From Coniella vitis (lineage: Eukaryota; Ascomycota; Sordariomycetes; Diaporthales; Schizoparmaceae), in the NCBI GenBank assembly GCA_011317545.1, contig WUJK01000010.1, positions 372,001 through 436,000 on the forward strand: a stretch of 64,000 bases of DNA. The letters run 5' to 3'. Below the pieces are notes generated by a model. It was not told the origin of the DNA. It saw nothing but the letters and a program-made list of their open reading frames with translations, and ran no database searches. Both the position numbers and the translations under genes were made by a program. The first letter of the stretch is position 1. Every line of letters starts with the position of its first letter. Of the stretch, positions 12,790-23,838 are shown piece by piece.

Positions 12790-15232
12790 TCAATGTCCTC
12801 CACCATAACTCCTCCCACGTGCCAGCCCGCCAAGCTGGCCCGTACTTCTCAACTTGCTATTGATAATGGGTATCTTGCTCTGTTGGCGAAACAAGTTATT
12901 GACAGACGACCACATGTCCATGATGCCAGAGCGCTTTGCCGGGAGCATGCTGTACTGGAGACTGTACAGATTCTTGCGGTTGATGGGCGGGACGAATTTA
13001 CCAGTCAGCAGGCACAAGACGACGCGCGGCGAGAGGTAGTGCTTGCGGATGCGGGAGCCGAGTTGGAAGTATTGGTGGAACATGGCGCGGAAAGTTAGAG
13101 GAATGGACTAATGGGACAGATGTTTAGTGGGGTGTTTTCACTTTTTTTTGGGGGGGGGGGGGCTTTCTTCTTCTTTTGGTGGGAAAGGGAAGGGATAGAT
13201 GGATAAATACCTTGAGCTGAATGACGGATGTAGAGGGGAGGTCGCTATCTGTATTAGGTATATTTTTATTTGTACGGGTATCTCGCAGTTCGAAGCGGAT
13301 GCCTCCTATATATCATAGCTATTGTCAGTCAAATGGCCCTAGACTCCTGAAACAACAAGCCCACGGGGGTGAGTGGGACAAACCTGGTAATCTCTGGGGG
13401 TCTTTGATTCTCAACATCAGGGCAAAGAGTGGGAAATGATTTAGACACGAGAGGAGCGTGTCAAAGGACGCCTTGAGCGAGATGATGACCATTCGTGCAA
13501 TAGCAAAATTGAGGTAAAACACGACCACGGTCGGCAGCAAGAAGAGCAAGAGGCAAAAGACAATGGTTCCGACCAGCAGCTGGTCGAGATCGTAGGCGCA
13601 CGAGTCGATACGGTTCCGTAGCACATTGTGCTTTTTGCCGCGAAAGAGGTGAAACAAGGAAATGAGAATGGTGAGTTGCCAGTGGTAGATACGCGCAGAT
13701 GCGAGGTAGAAGGAGTAGATGTGGATGGTGAGGATAGACAAGAGATCTGAAAGCATGGCAATGGGCATGCTGGCCCCTGCGAAGCTGGAAAAGCCAACAA
13801 ACCAGATGATGTGAGGCAGTGCTGGCCGGAGAGTATCAAGGCAACCTGCTAAATGTCAGCGTGGCCAATTGTGACCAGATTCGAACGTGTCAACTTACTA
13901 GCCCAATAGTCTATGACCCAAAGGAACAAATCACCCAGAAATGCAGCCAGCTCAGTGTTCAGCTTGAGGCCTGCTGGCCACCCCATCAACCACGAAATGC
14001 TGCTTTGCAAAGCCTCGACTGTGTACTTGGAAAGTAGCACATTGATCTCTTCTGCAACCCATGTGCAGTTGTCGATTATGTACGAGCCTAACGCTATTCC
14101 GATGATCACATCATTGGCCACCAGCCAAAGACTGTTGTAGAAGCGAATGTAATCAGGATGACTTGTGGTCACACTCTCCCAGTCATTCTTCCTCTGTCTC
14201 AGCGTCACATACTGCATAGGCCAGTAGCAGAATTGCAGTAGCCGAATTTCAATCTGCTGGGCCGTAGCTGATATGTCTTTGATGGCAGCCATGTGAGGCT
14301 GTGGTCTCCATTCCAGTATGACTAGGAACATCTCGGCTGCAATTCGATGGCCCACCAGGCCAAGGATGAACGCGCGGCGGATAATGGGAAACAAGTACAG
14401 CGTGATGAATTCCCACAGCCATAACAGAACGAAATTCTTCATCGTTGTGGCCGACTCAACCACACGCTCAGACACACTAAGTGCTCGCCTGGGTCTTGTG
14501 CCTAACCGTGAGACGTTCTTTTGGAGCAGCTCTTCGAGCTCAAAGGACCAATTGATCTGGTTGACGATTTGAGGCAATGTCCTCTCCTTGTCGGACGGTT
14601 GCCGCTTCGTGATGGAGTGCTGCTTGATCTTCTCGACCAGTCTCTTTGTCTTATCTCTTCGTACTTTTTCTTGCCTTTCATCCTCCGCCCCATCTTCTGC
14701 AAGGTTGACTCGCCGTCGCTCGTCGATGTGCTTGTGCCCCAGCGCCAAGGCAATCGGGTTTAGGGAAATGTACTGCATCTTGGTGGGTTGTGGCCGTTGG
14801 AACAGGATTATTTGTATGCTCGAGGCTTTGGCGCAACGGACTATTGGTATGCGAGTGCTCGGATCGACAGTGACACGCACCCAAGAAGGATTGATTTCGA
14901 CTGCATCGTTTCGATTCGACACACCTAGCACGTGCATCGATTGCTGGCCGCAAAGCTCAAATATTCGTCCTATCGGGTGAGGTGCGCTGCGTAGCAGGGT
15001 GTGCAGTTTCAGAGCTTCCTCGACGACCGGTGCCTGTCATTCGATTGTCAGCACAACGTATTTCACCTAATGTCACGCGAGGTATTTCGGGACTAACTTC
15101 AACAGCCTCTAATATGGCGACGACAAAGACATCCAATTGTGAGTTTCTCCAGCCCACAACCACTCCCGGTAAGTCGGCTCTGGGGAGGTCAGTCGGCCAG
15201 AAGATGCGCATCAGGCCATCATGCTCTGGCAT
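12790..15232 (-). CDS. GPI1: GPI1, subunit of the GPI N-acetylglucosaminyltransferase complex
   Basis: Gpi1/PIG-Q helps assemble the ER-membrane complex that transfers GlcNAc from UDP-GlcNAc to phosphatidylinositol, the first step of GPI anchor synthesis. Exons, in minus-strand order, are 15232-15098, 15033-13899, 13845-13384, 13305-13211 and 13107-12790, about 714 residues. The N-terminus has MRIFWP and GVVVGWRNSQLDVFVVAILE, which match Gpi1. The core holds DISATAQQIEIRLLQFCYWP and FYNSLWLVANDVIIGIALG, then several membrane helices (FAGASMPIAMLSDLLSILT, FCLLLFLLPTVVVFYL). The tail has FHQYFQLGSRIRKHYLSPRV and NRKNLYSLQYSML. Each join restores family text, for example SIPLTFRAMFHQYF across the last one. 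The 103-nt fourth intron carries a T8G13 tract. The start at 15232 (MPEHDGLMRIFWP) is preferred, with M8 as an alternative. Confidence 0.95.
13142..13162 (+). repeat. T8G13 tract in a GPI1 intron
   Basis: Eight T followed by thirteen G on the + strand. In the transcribed (minus) sense it reads C13A8 inside the fourth GPI1 intron (13210-13108). Confidence 0.9.
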
Positions 15233-15346
15233 GACCAACGACGTGGGAATGGACAGACACGCGCGCCTAGAACGAGCCTCTCCGTTTTAGTTGGTCGCGA
15301 GCGGATATGCCTGAGCCGGGAGATCGAGGATGCTTGGGGGGAGCTG

Positions 15347-15753
15347 TTAGCGCGCAGCTGAAGACGACTGGGGGAAACATGGCGCCGAGCGAGCGGAAGG
15401 CGGTCGTACCAGATCTGACTCTGTAGCCGCGAGGTGTGCCACAGGAAGGAACACGATAAGGAAGACAAGCGAGAGTAGGACGAAGCCGTAGGCGGCACGC
15501 AGCTGTGGAAGTAGAGACAAAAGTTAGCCCGATTGCGCCCGCAAGCGCCAGCAAGATGCGCGCCGGGATGAAATCATGGAAGAATATCGGAGGCAGAGAG
15601 ATAAGAGCCAGTTCTCAGGGCAGGACAACATACAACAACGCCGTAGTCCCAGGCAAAGATGGCAAGCTCATAGAGCCGAGTAACAAGGTCCCATCGAGCG
15701 GTGGTGTAGCCGGCTACGAAGATACCAAGCGTGAGGGCGGAAAATGGGTTCAT
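15347..15753 (-). CDS. Small two-helix membrane protein, uncharacterised
   Basis: This short spliced gene is easy to miss. Exons are 15753-15634 and 15502-15347 (donor GTATGT, acceptor CACAG), giving 91 residues. Exon 1 reads MNPFSALTLGIFVAGYTTA and continues with WDLVTRLYELAIFAWDYGVV; exon 2 continues RAAYGFVLLSLVFLIVFLPV, a clear transmembrane helix. The rest is a short Ser/Pro/Arg tail. The gene lies on the same strand as GPI1 and its stop is only 114 bp before the GPI1 start, so the two may share or overlap transcripts. I do not know its function; the text looks like a conserved fungal small membrane protein, but I cannot confirm this. The frame is clean across the splice and both exons are unusually hydrophobic. 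Confidence 0.65.
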
Positions 15754-16982
15754 GAAGCACCGTCTGCTATCTCAGTCGCATGCCGAATAGCGCTGGAAAT
15801 CCCTGACTTGTAAAGGTCAACTGAACAAGGCTCAAGAAGAAAAGACGATACACAGCCAAGTATGGTGTGCTGCTTGCTGTATGCGCGAAATGCTCAAAGC
15901 GGTGGTTTCCAAAGTGGAGGAATATCGTCACTTTGGATGGACTGCCGCTGGAAGAACGCGCCAAGAGCTTGATACGCCGGATCCTAGATGAGGCTTGCCC
16001 CACAGCGTATCGGTCTGCAAGTGTGCATTGATTGAAGCTGGGTCTGCAACAGTGTGTCGGATCAAGACAGCACCCTAAACCGCTCCTCTGCTTGGAAACT
16101 TGTGAGGTCGGGTGAGGCGGGTTCGCAGTGTCCAGTTCGTTGACCAGTACGCTCGGCATCCCTGACGAGCGCGTCGCACCGCTGAGCATCGCCATGCATA
16201 CTCTGTTACTGCCTGCCGTTCTGTATTACGTACACTAAAGATGGTATGATGCCCGCCATATGGCGCTCTCAGCACAGGGTCTAGGCCCCCAGTATCCGCC
16301 CAGGTGGGCTCCCGCGGCCTAGGCCTAGGCCTAGGCCTCGGTTGCTGGCTGGCAAGCCGTCTGGGCGTGTGTCCTCCTTGTTCGAGGATATTAAGCTCAA
16401 AGGTGGGCATCCAGATACCTTGGTAGGTGTAGAATTACCTGAGATTCATATTATCCAGAGCCCACAACAATGAATACTTTGATCAAGGGTTCTTCGGATG
16501 CGAAAGTAGAGTATTTACAAGAAAGTACCTGGCATCATTGAGAGTTAACCAAATCGAGTATCTCTTTGAGGCAGAACATTTGATTTAAGCATTCATTTTT
16601 CTCGCCCGTGTTCCAAAAGATTTGCCCGTCCATCAAGCAATAAAAGCACTTGGCTCTGTTCAGAAAACCGCATGAAAGTCAATCCCTTTTCTCTGTGTGT
16701 GGGTATTTTAGGTATGAATGGCAGCAACTTCGCGGACTGCTCTCGACTATACTCAGAGACTAAAGGCAAAGGTACGTAAGTAGGTTAGAAGCCGTGGTAC
16801 AGGGCCGAGGCACGACCTTACAATCTTTAAAGCGAAGAACCAGTACTGCTCAATGTATTGATTTCCTGGGGCTTGTACTCTTAATTGAGTTGCGACGATT
16901 CTATTCTCTGGCGGGAACGTTGAGGCACCATAGTCCCAGCGCTCTAGCAGAACGAGGTTGGATTATGCTCTGTCAAGACCTG
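15754..16982. other. Intergenic region with a CCTAGG palindromic repeat
   Basis: No supported gene. It contains the tandem CCTAGG repeat at 16317-16338 and probably the promoter of the small membrane protein. The MDM35 3' end lies at its right edge. Confidence 0.5.
16316..16339 (+). repeat. Tandem self-complementary CCTAGG repeat
   Basis: The six-base unit CCTAGG is repeated three times in phase and flanked by G/C, giving a perfect self-complementary run that reads the same on both strands. Confidence 0.9.
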
Positions 16983-17477
16983 TTAATAACAAACACTCTC
17001 CAAGCGTTGGAGCACTTGCTTACATTTTCTATTCATATGTACAGCATCATTTTCTTTGTTGTCTTCTCTGGCTTCCTCAAGAAGCTTGTCGATTCCTTTT
17101 TGCTTCAATGCAACCTACTGATTGTCAGTTTCACTAAGGCTTGGCCAATTCTTCGTATGAGATTCAAAGGGATATTGCCACGAGGGCTGTGGATGGAAGG
17201 AGGCTCTCGAACATTCAGGCATTTCTGGTATTCCTTGTAAAGAGCAGTGCACTCATTGTCACCGGCCTTGCCCATGCCTCTCAAGTACTCTGTGATTTGG
17301 TCAGTATACCCAAGCCCAAGCATCTGGAAAGCATTCTTGACCTACTTTCACTGTACCATTTGAGAAAGCAAGTGTCATATTTCCTGTCCAAACTCATCAG
17401 TAATGGGTTGGATTTTGGAATCCAAGGCGAACCTACTCCTTCACCTCATTGCACTCGGATGCTAGAGAAGCAGACAT
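16983..17477 (-). CDS. MDM35: Mdm35/TRIAP1-like intermembrane-space twin-CX9C protein
   Basis: Mdm35 partners Ups1/Ups2 in the mitochondrial intermembrane space, where the complexes move phosphatidic acid and phosphatidylserine between membranes. Four exons are inferred: 17477-17437, 17383-17346, 17289-17213 and 17114-16983, about 95 residues. Exon 1 gives MSASLASECNEVKE. The first motif is C-NEVKEKYDT-C, exactly CX9C, built across intron 1; FLKWYSEKYLRG follows across intron 2. The second is C-TALYKEYQK-C, again CX9C, then LNVALKQKGIDKLLEEARED. Both motifs are intact, so the fold is supported. Intron 3 has the unusual donor GTTCGA. The C-terminal tail after ENDA is uncertain: a GTACAT donor lies there, so the last residues may be encoded by a further exon. 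The gene is divergent from RRP6. Confidence 0.85.
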
Positions 17478-17966
17478 CTTGCCTGTGCGTTCACTTGATG
17501 ATGCTCTTGCAAATCTTGTGGTGAATGAATTGGCTATTTGGAAGTTTGAGAGTCAACTAGCTTTGCCTCGTCTTTGAGATCTCTTTAATTCAGACCTGAC
17601 TGAGAAAGCAAAGTTATGGAGACGGGAATGTGTTATACGGCGAGCACATATGTAAAGCGTCTAAGTTCCTTCACCATATGCAACCCAATACCACAGGCTG
17701 AGGTCATCAAGGCCACTATCTTATCTGAACAGTAGGGCCTAAAGAGATCCCTGTCCCTCGATAAGCTCCCTTACTGCAACTCTGCCTGCCGCTCAACTCC
17801 CGCCCAAATTTTCTGTTTAGGAAACCTAGCGCTGCCCCTCTGTTTCTTATGGCCTCTACATAATCAGTAACCTTCAACATCCACTTCCTCGCCTCTCTCC
17901 AGGCTGCAAAGTCGCCATTCACAGGCGCAGCTCTCTTCCTCCTGCTCAGTCCACTCCCCAGCAATC
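17478..17966. promoter_or_regulatory. Shared divergent promoter region, MDM35 and RRP6
   Basis: The two start codons face away from each other across 489 bp, so both promoters must lie here. No TATA box in a convincing position was seen. Confidence 0.5.
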
Positions 17967-20542
17967 ATGGATTCCTCACAGGATTTCAAGTCCTTGCAGG
18001 ACAAAATTCAGGCTGCGCTTGTCGCGACGACGCGAACCGTTAATCAGATCGCAAACGAGGATCTCAGTTTTCTGCGCACCGCGAACCCGACCACGGGCGA
18101 CCGCCTCGAGGAACAGTCCACCCGCCTATTGGCTCTCGCTACCAACGTTCTAAACACAGCCGCGAATGCGAATGGTCAAAAGTCAATCACAGAGCTCGAG
18201 GATGCAGAGGATGCCGATATACAATGGTCCGGCATTGTGGATGTCATCGACGGCCTGCTCGAGAAGGCAGATATGTCCCTCGACGAGTACACTGGACGAG
18301 TCAAGAGAAAGCATGATTTCCCCGAGACCTCCGGTGCGCCCTCGAAGAAGGCCAAGACGAACGACCGGAACGAGATCAACTGGCGGCGCGCGAACATTAT
18401 GAAGCCCCAGAACGCATTTGAACACAAACCCGACAATTTCGCAAAGGAACCCTGGAAGCCAATTTTGACTAGAAAGCCTCATGCTACGGTTCCATTGGAG
18501 CAGAGTCTTCAAATTACGGTTGACGAGAATGGACAAGAGCAGTATGAATCTCCTGCTGCTGCTCTCCTGCGATTTGGAAGAACTAACTCAAGAGACAGGT
18601 ACAAACACCCGTATGAACCTGAGATCTTGGAGCTCGAATACCCACCTGCAACCTACGAGGTTCGCGACCCTATCCCACACCAACCGATCGAAACGACGAC
18701 GCCAATATGGGTCGATACCTACGAAGGGGTTCTCGAGATGTTGGAAGAGTTGAAGCAGGCCACCGAGATTGCGGTTGACCTGGAACACCATGACTTGCGC
18801 ACCTACACTGGCTTGCTCTCTCTGATGCAGATTAGCACGCGAGAAAAGGACTGGGTTATTGATACTCTGCGTCCATGGCGCCACAAGCTCGAGATTCTGA
18901 ACGAGGTGTTTGCCGACCCAAAGATACTCAAGGTCTTTCATGGTGCCTTTATGGATATCATATGGCTGCAGAGAGATCTTGGTCTCTACATTGTGGGACT
19001 ATTCGACACATTCCACGCCAGTGTTGCCCTCAACTTTCCCCAAAAGAGCTTGGCGTACCTGCTTAAGAATTATGTGGACTTTAATGCGGACAAACGGTAT
19101 CAGATGGCTGATTGGAGAATACGGTAAGCAACGGTCAGCTACCTTTCCTTTCGCAATCGTTTCACTAACCACTTTCACACAGGCCATTGACCGACGAGAT
19201 GCTTTACTATGCACGCTGCGATACGCACTATCTTCTTTACGTGTACGACCTCATCCGCAATGAGCTTGTGCAGAATTCCGACACCAGCAACCCAGAAAAG
19301 AACCTCATTGAGTTCACATTACAAAGATCCAAAGAGACATCTCTGGACAGATACACATACTGGGCTCCAGATCCTGCAACAGGCGAGGGGGGTAGAGGCT
19401 GGGCTAACAGCCTGCTCAAGAGCTCGACTCGGCTCGATGGTCCTCAATTTGCCGTGTACCGCGCAGTCCACGCGTGGCGCGATGAGCTGGCTCGAAGGGA
19501 AGACGAGAGTCCCATCTTCATCATGCCACCCCAAGTCCTGATGGACATTACGAGACTTTTGCCGAGTGATCCAAAAGCGCTGTGGAGCTTGTTGAGCGGC
19601 AAGTGTGCTGCAATTGTGCCCCAAAAGCTTGATGAACTCTTCGGCATCATTACCAAGGCAAAGGAGGCCGGTGCGAATGGCCCAACCTCTACCCAGTTTT
19701 TCAAGACTGGCGTTTTGGACAACTCACTTGCCGCTGTTGCTCAGAGGGAACTTGGCCAAAAGGATAAAACTCAGCCCGATCTCCCACCTGTACAGGAGCT
19801 TCGAAGCCAGCAGTCTCAACTCTTTGGCTCGATACCTGTCAGCAGCCGCTGGGATGCAGCCGCCGCGACTCCGTTGCAGAGCGCCAGTGGGAATCAATTG
19901 ATCCCTCTGCCATGGACTTCGTTTGTCCAGGAGGCAGCCGTGTCCGCTGCGCAGCAGGAATCCGAGGCCAAGGCACGACAGAGGCAACAGGCTGCGGATA
20001 TGATCCTCCTTGTAGACCCAGCACCGACACCCGCCACTGCCAAGCAGGAAGAGATTACCGTGGAGGACACCGAGTTCACGCTACGTCAAGGACGGAAGCG
20101 CAAATTAGAGGACGTCCAAGTAGAGGAGGAGGACGACTCGGACAGTGGAGATAGAGCGGCGGCTGAGGCCCAAGACATGATTATGCTCAACGAGGACGCC
20201 GAAGACCCGGCTGCGCGCAAAGCCAGAAAGAAGGCGGAGAAGAAGGCCCGCAAGGCTGCATCCAAGGCGATGAAGATGCAAGCGAAGCAGGACCAGGCAA
20301 CGACGCGCAAAGCGAACAAGAACGGCGCTGCGAACGACGATGAGGACGATGAGCAGCCGTTTGACTATAGCACTGCGCAGTCTGTGCTACATGCCCAGCG
20401 GGCTGCGGCAAATCCTGTCGTCTCGGATAAGGGCAAGAAGAGATTTGATCCGTATGCTGCGCGCATGTCGGCGGAAGGACCCAAACCTGCGAGACGCATG
20501 CACGGAGAAAGAACGGGCAAGACGGCTACTTTTAGGAAGTGA
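17967..20542 (+). CDS. RRP6: Rrp6, nuclear exosome 3'-5' exoribonuclease
   Basis: Rrp6 is the distributive DEDD-type exonuclease of the nuclear RNA exosome; it trims rRNA, snRNA and snoRNA precursors and degrades aberrant transcripts. Exons are 17967-19123 and 19183-20542, 838 residues. The first 120 residues fit the PMC2NT region that binds Rrp47. The nuclease domain shows motif I with D271 and E273 (VDLEHHD), motif II with D330 (FHGAFMDIIWLQRD) and motif III with Y395 and D399 (YARCDTHYLLYVYDLIRNEL). The HRDC domain follows (FAVYRAVHAWRDELARREDE, then IMPPQVLMDITRLLP). The C-terminal third is lysine-rich and low in complexity (KKAEKKARKAASKAMKMQAK), as expected of nuclear lasso and localisation sequences. 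All catalytic acids are present, so the protein should be active. Confidence 0.97.
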
Positions 20543-21476
20543 GGTGAGGGAAGGATGGGGTGTTTTAACAGTGATTGCAAGCAAGATTGATGGATTGGCC
20601 GGTGATGGAGCACTATTGGGGAGGATATGGGACCTGTCAAGGCAATGTTGCCGACACCATAGACTCCAGAGGAAAGGGCCAAAAGTTGGATCAAATAGAT
20701 CAGATACCCAACAGAAACAACAGCTACAAGTTGTCAAGATCACAACAAGTTCGGCGAGGCTTCAACAAGAGTTGTACATTGTCGCAAAATGATTCTTATC
20801 TTTGTTTATTTTCAGTCAAATGGTGTTTTTCTCCGTTCTATGATAACTATGAACATGCCTAAAAGTGCAGAACATCTCAAGTGGGCGAGGGGGGTAGTAT
20901 TGTGCATTTCCCGCAATTGCAGATCCTGTCCTTGCGTCGTGCGCAATTGCGCGATTGCATCCCTGGGTGACTTGCATACATACACACACAAAAACAGACA
21001 GCTCCTGGTCTACATGGGCACGGCAGTTCCTTAACAAAGTATAGGAATTGGAATATAGTTATATAAAAGTGTGGCAAGTAGTATGTGACTATACTTTCAA
21101 TCGTTTTGATGCGAAGTCTTTGACGGAGATTTTGCTATATACTGCTTGGTATAAATGAGTGTTCGCTTCCGTCTTATCCGTACCGAGCTACTCAGATATT
21201 TTCCAAGGAGGGTTTTTATTTATTTATCTTGTTTTTCTTCATCTGGCAGCATCATCATTGAGACAATATCAGAACCTGGGCTACCAAGTACAAGTCCATC
21301 ACCACTTGCCAATTCCTTGAGCCTTTCCAAAGTTTGGATTATACAATAGGACTTTTCCCCAATATTTCACTCACGGTCTTGCGCAAGGGTTTCTTCAACA
21401 ATACTCAAACCAAGAAAGAAAAGAGAGGGTCAAACAAAAAGCATCTCGTTCTTTCCACGCTATATAGACCAGCACC
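20543..21476. other. Intergenic region, RRP6 to hydroxyacid dehydrogenase
   Basis: About 930 bp without a supported frame. It contains the RRP6 3' end and the promoter of the dehydrogenase gene. Nothing else was recognised. Confidence 0.6.
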
Positions 21477-23171
21477 ATGGCCTCGGACCCAACACCAACC
21501 ATCCTCCGCCCAAGGCACCTCCCCAGCGCAACCCACGAAGTCATCGCCGTGCTCGAAACCATCCACGTCCCCTGGGACGCCCGCCAGCTGCCGGACGATT
21601 CGCTGCTGCGCGCAGCGGGCAAGACGCACGAGGCGCTCGTGTACCGCAACACACACGCGGATGAGCATGACGTCGGGGCGAGGATTTGCGAGGCGAGTGT
21701 GGTTGTGGGGACGGTGTGTCGATTGTCGGGGGAGACGTTGAGGCAGGCGCCGTATTTGTGAGCCTTTTTTTCTTTTTCTTTTTTTCCTATTATGAGGGGG
21801 CATGTGATGGCCCCTTGAGTGTGTGTGATTGAGAGATTTCAGGAGACTCAAAATCGCAGACATGCTCAACACACCATGGCTCTTGAACCTTTTTCTTTCG
21901 TTGAGAAATGAGAGCGAAAAAGAAAGAATGAAAGAACGAGAAAAAATAAAACGGACAGGTGGCTGACTGGCCGAGCTGGACCGCTCTCGAATTAATCAGA
22001 AAATGCATCATCACCCACGCCGTCGGAACAGACCACATTGACCTCGAATACTGCCGCCAGCACAACATCCAGGTCATGCACACCAAGAATGTCAACACTG
22101 AGACGGTAGCTGAGCATGCCTTGGCACTGGTAAGTACGCTCCACTGCTGCTGTTCTCCTTCTTCATCCTTCAACCCTACCCCCTAAATCGTTTGCTGTAC
22201 TGCACCAGAAAAAGAAAGAAAAGGAAGGACATACAATCAAAAGAATGCGGGTTGCTATGCTAACTTGATGATCCAAGTACTTTGCCACCCGCCGCAGTGT
22301 CGTCAAGCTGCACACAAGCCTCACCCCAGGCCTGACCACAAGCACCACAGCCGCCCATGCCAGCTGCAATGAGTGGAAGACAAAAGGGTCCCTCAACGCA
22401 CACATGCGCGACGTGGACGGTGCCCCTCCACGGACCTGCAAGCAGGAAGTCGCAGGCATCATTGGCTATGGCGCCGTGGGCAAGGAGATTGCGCGGCTTT
22501 GTGCGGCGCTGGGGATGAAGGTGCTTGTTTCCGAGAGGCCATTGCCGGCGGCTGTTGTTCCTCCTCCTTCTTTTTCTCCTTCATCTTCTTCATTGGCACA
22601 CCTAGCAGCAGCAGCAGCAGCGGACCCTCCTGCTCCAGCTGTAGATACATCGACAGGTCACACCCACAACCAACAACCCCAGCGAATCCCTTTCGCCCAC
22701 CTCCTCTCCCAGTCCACAGTACTCTTCCTCGCCCTTCCCCGAACCCCTCAAACCACCAACCTCCTCTCCAACCCGCAACTCCGCCTCGTGGCCCCAACAA
22801 CAATCCTCATCAACGTGTCCCGCGGCGGGATCGTCGATGAAGGCGCTGTGTTGGATGCGCTTGTCCACCGGCGTCTTTTTGGGTATGCGACAGATGTGTT
22901 TGCTGTGGAACCTGCAGGTGGCCAAGGAGAGAGTTGTCTTTTGGGGGGCCCGCATTATTACCATGATGATGCCGACGATTCGAAGGAGGATCAAGTTGCG
23001 CAGAGGGAAGGGAAAGACAAAGTGAATCTCGTCTTGACGCCGCATGTAGCCTGGTTCAGCAGGACCACGGTCGACAATTCCATTAGGGTACTGGGTGAGA
23101 ATCTTGTGGCGTATGCAAAAGGGGATGAAGAGTGTGATAATATTGTGATACCCAGGAGTTTTGAGGCTTAG
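21477..23171 (+). CDS. D-isomer-specific 2-hydroxyacid dehydrogenase
   Basis: This is an NAD(P)-dependent dehydrogenase of the D-lactate/D-glycerate/phosphoglycerate family; the exact substrate is not evident. Exons are 21477-21757, 22000-22129 and 22278-23171, 434 residues. The substrate half includes KCIITHAVGTDHIDLEYC and NVNTETVAEHALAL. The nucleotide motif is GIIGYGAVGKEIARLCAALG. The catalytic trio is R319 (NVSRGGIVDEG), E348 (VFAVEP) and H393 (TPHVAWFS). A low-complexity insert rich in Pro, Ser and Ala sits between the glycine motif and the catalytic half, so this copy is longer than the usual 310-340 residues. The 242-nt first intron is long for this window. All catalytic residues are present. 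Confidence 0.93.
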
Positions 23172-23838
23172 TAGATGGGGGAAGGCGGGAAATGCAGTTG
23201 CAGAAGAATTCATTCAGAGTTGAACGCAGCTAATACGCCGCAGGACGAACAACTTGCAAGATCAATTACAAGTGAGGTTGGAAAGATTCGGACGTTACAC
23301 AACACAAGAGTTGGTGGTGAGCAATGAAAACTGTCCGAAAATGTCAACCGCAAGCAAATACCACACGGTAACACCCAACATGTAATCACACACAGTTTCG
23401 AAAGCCCAACCTGGTTGTCACGTTGGTGTCTGAACGACCACTTTATCATGTAGCCAAGCTAGATTCAGCTTGCGCTCGATAAATTTCTCTCGAACCGCGT
23501 TGAAGCAGTTTATGCTCTCTGGAGTAAAGCCAGCACCGCACACCCAAGCACGGCGCAGATTCATTGACAACGCCTTGATAAATGCAGCGCAATCTTGCCT
23601 TCATCCTGTCCCCCGTACCGATAGATCTAACTATTGCCCCCGAATGTCCGCCCAAAATGTTAAAAAAGAGGAATAAAAAAGAAAGTACAGTTGTAAAAAT
23701 TCCAGGCTGTGGAAGCCTGTTGGATATCATCATCATCCGTCCAATGAACTATGCTGTTGAATAACGCCAGTCCCCAATACTTTTTTATTTTATGTCATGT
23801 TTCCCATATCATATCATTCCGTACACTTGCACAATGGC
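23172..23838. other. Convergent intergenic region
   Basis: This holds the 3' ends of the hydroxyacid dehydrogenase (+) and SHMT (-) genes. No supported frame was seen. Confidence 0.6.

Noticed and set aside
15767..16410. Overlapping minus-strand frames between the small membrane gene and MDM35
   Set aside because: Composition is random-looking, with no conserved blocks or splice logic, and one frame is built on the CCTAGG repeat.
16794..17240. Hydrophobic + strand frame of about 148 codons
   Set aside because: It overlaps MDM35 on the other strand; both CX9C motifs and splice joins support the minus-strand gene, and nothing supports the + frame.
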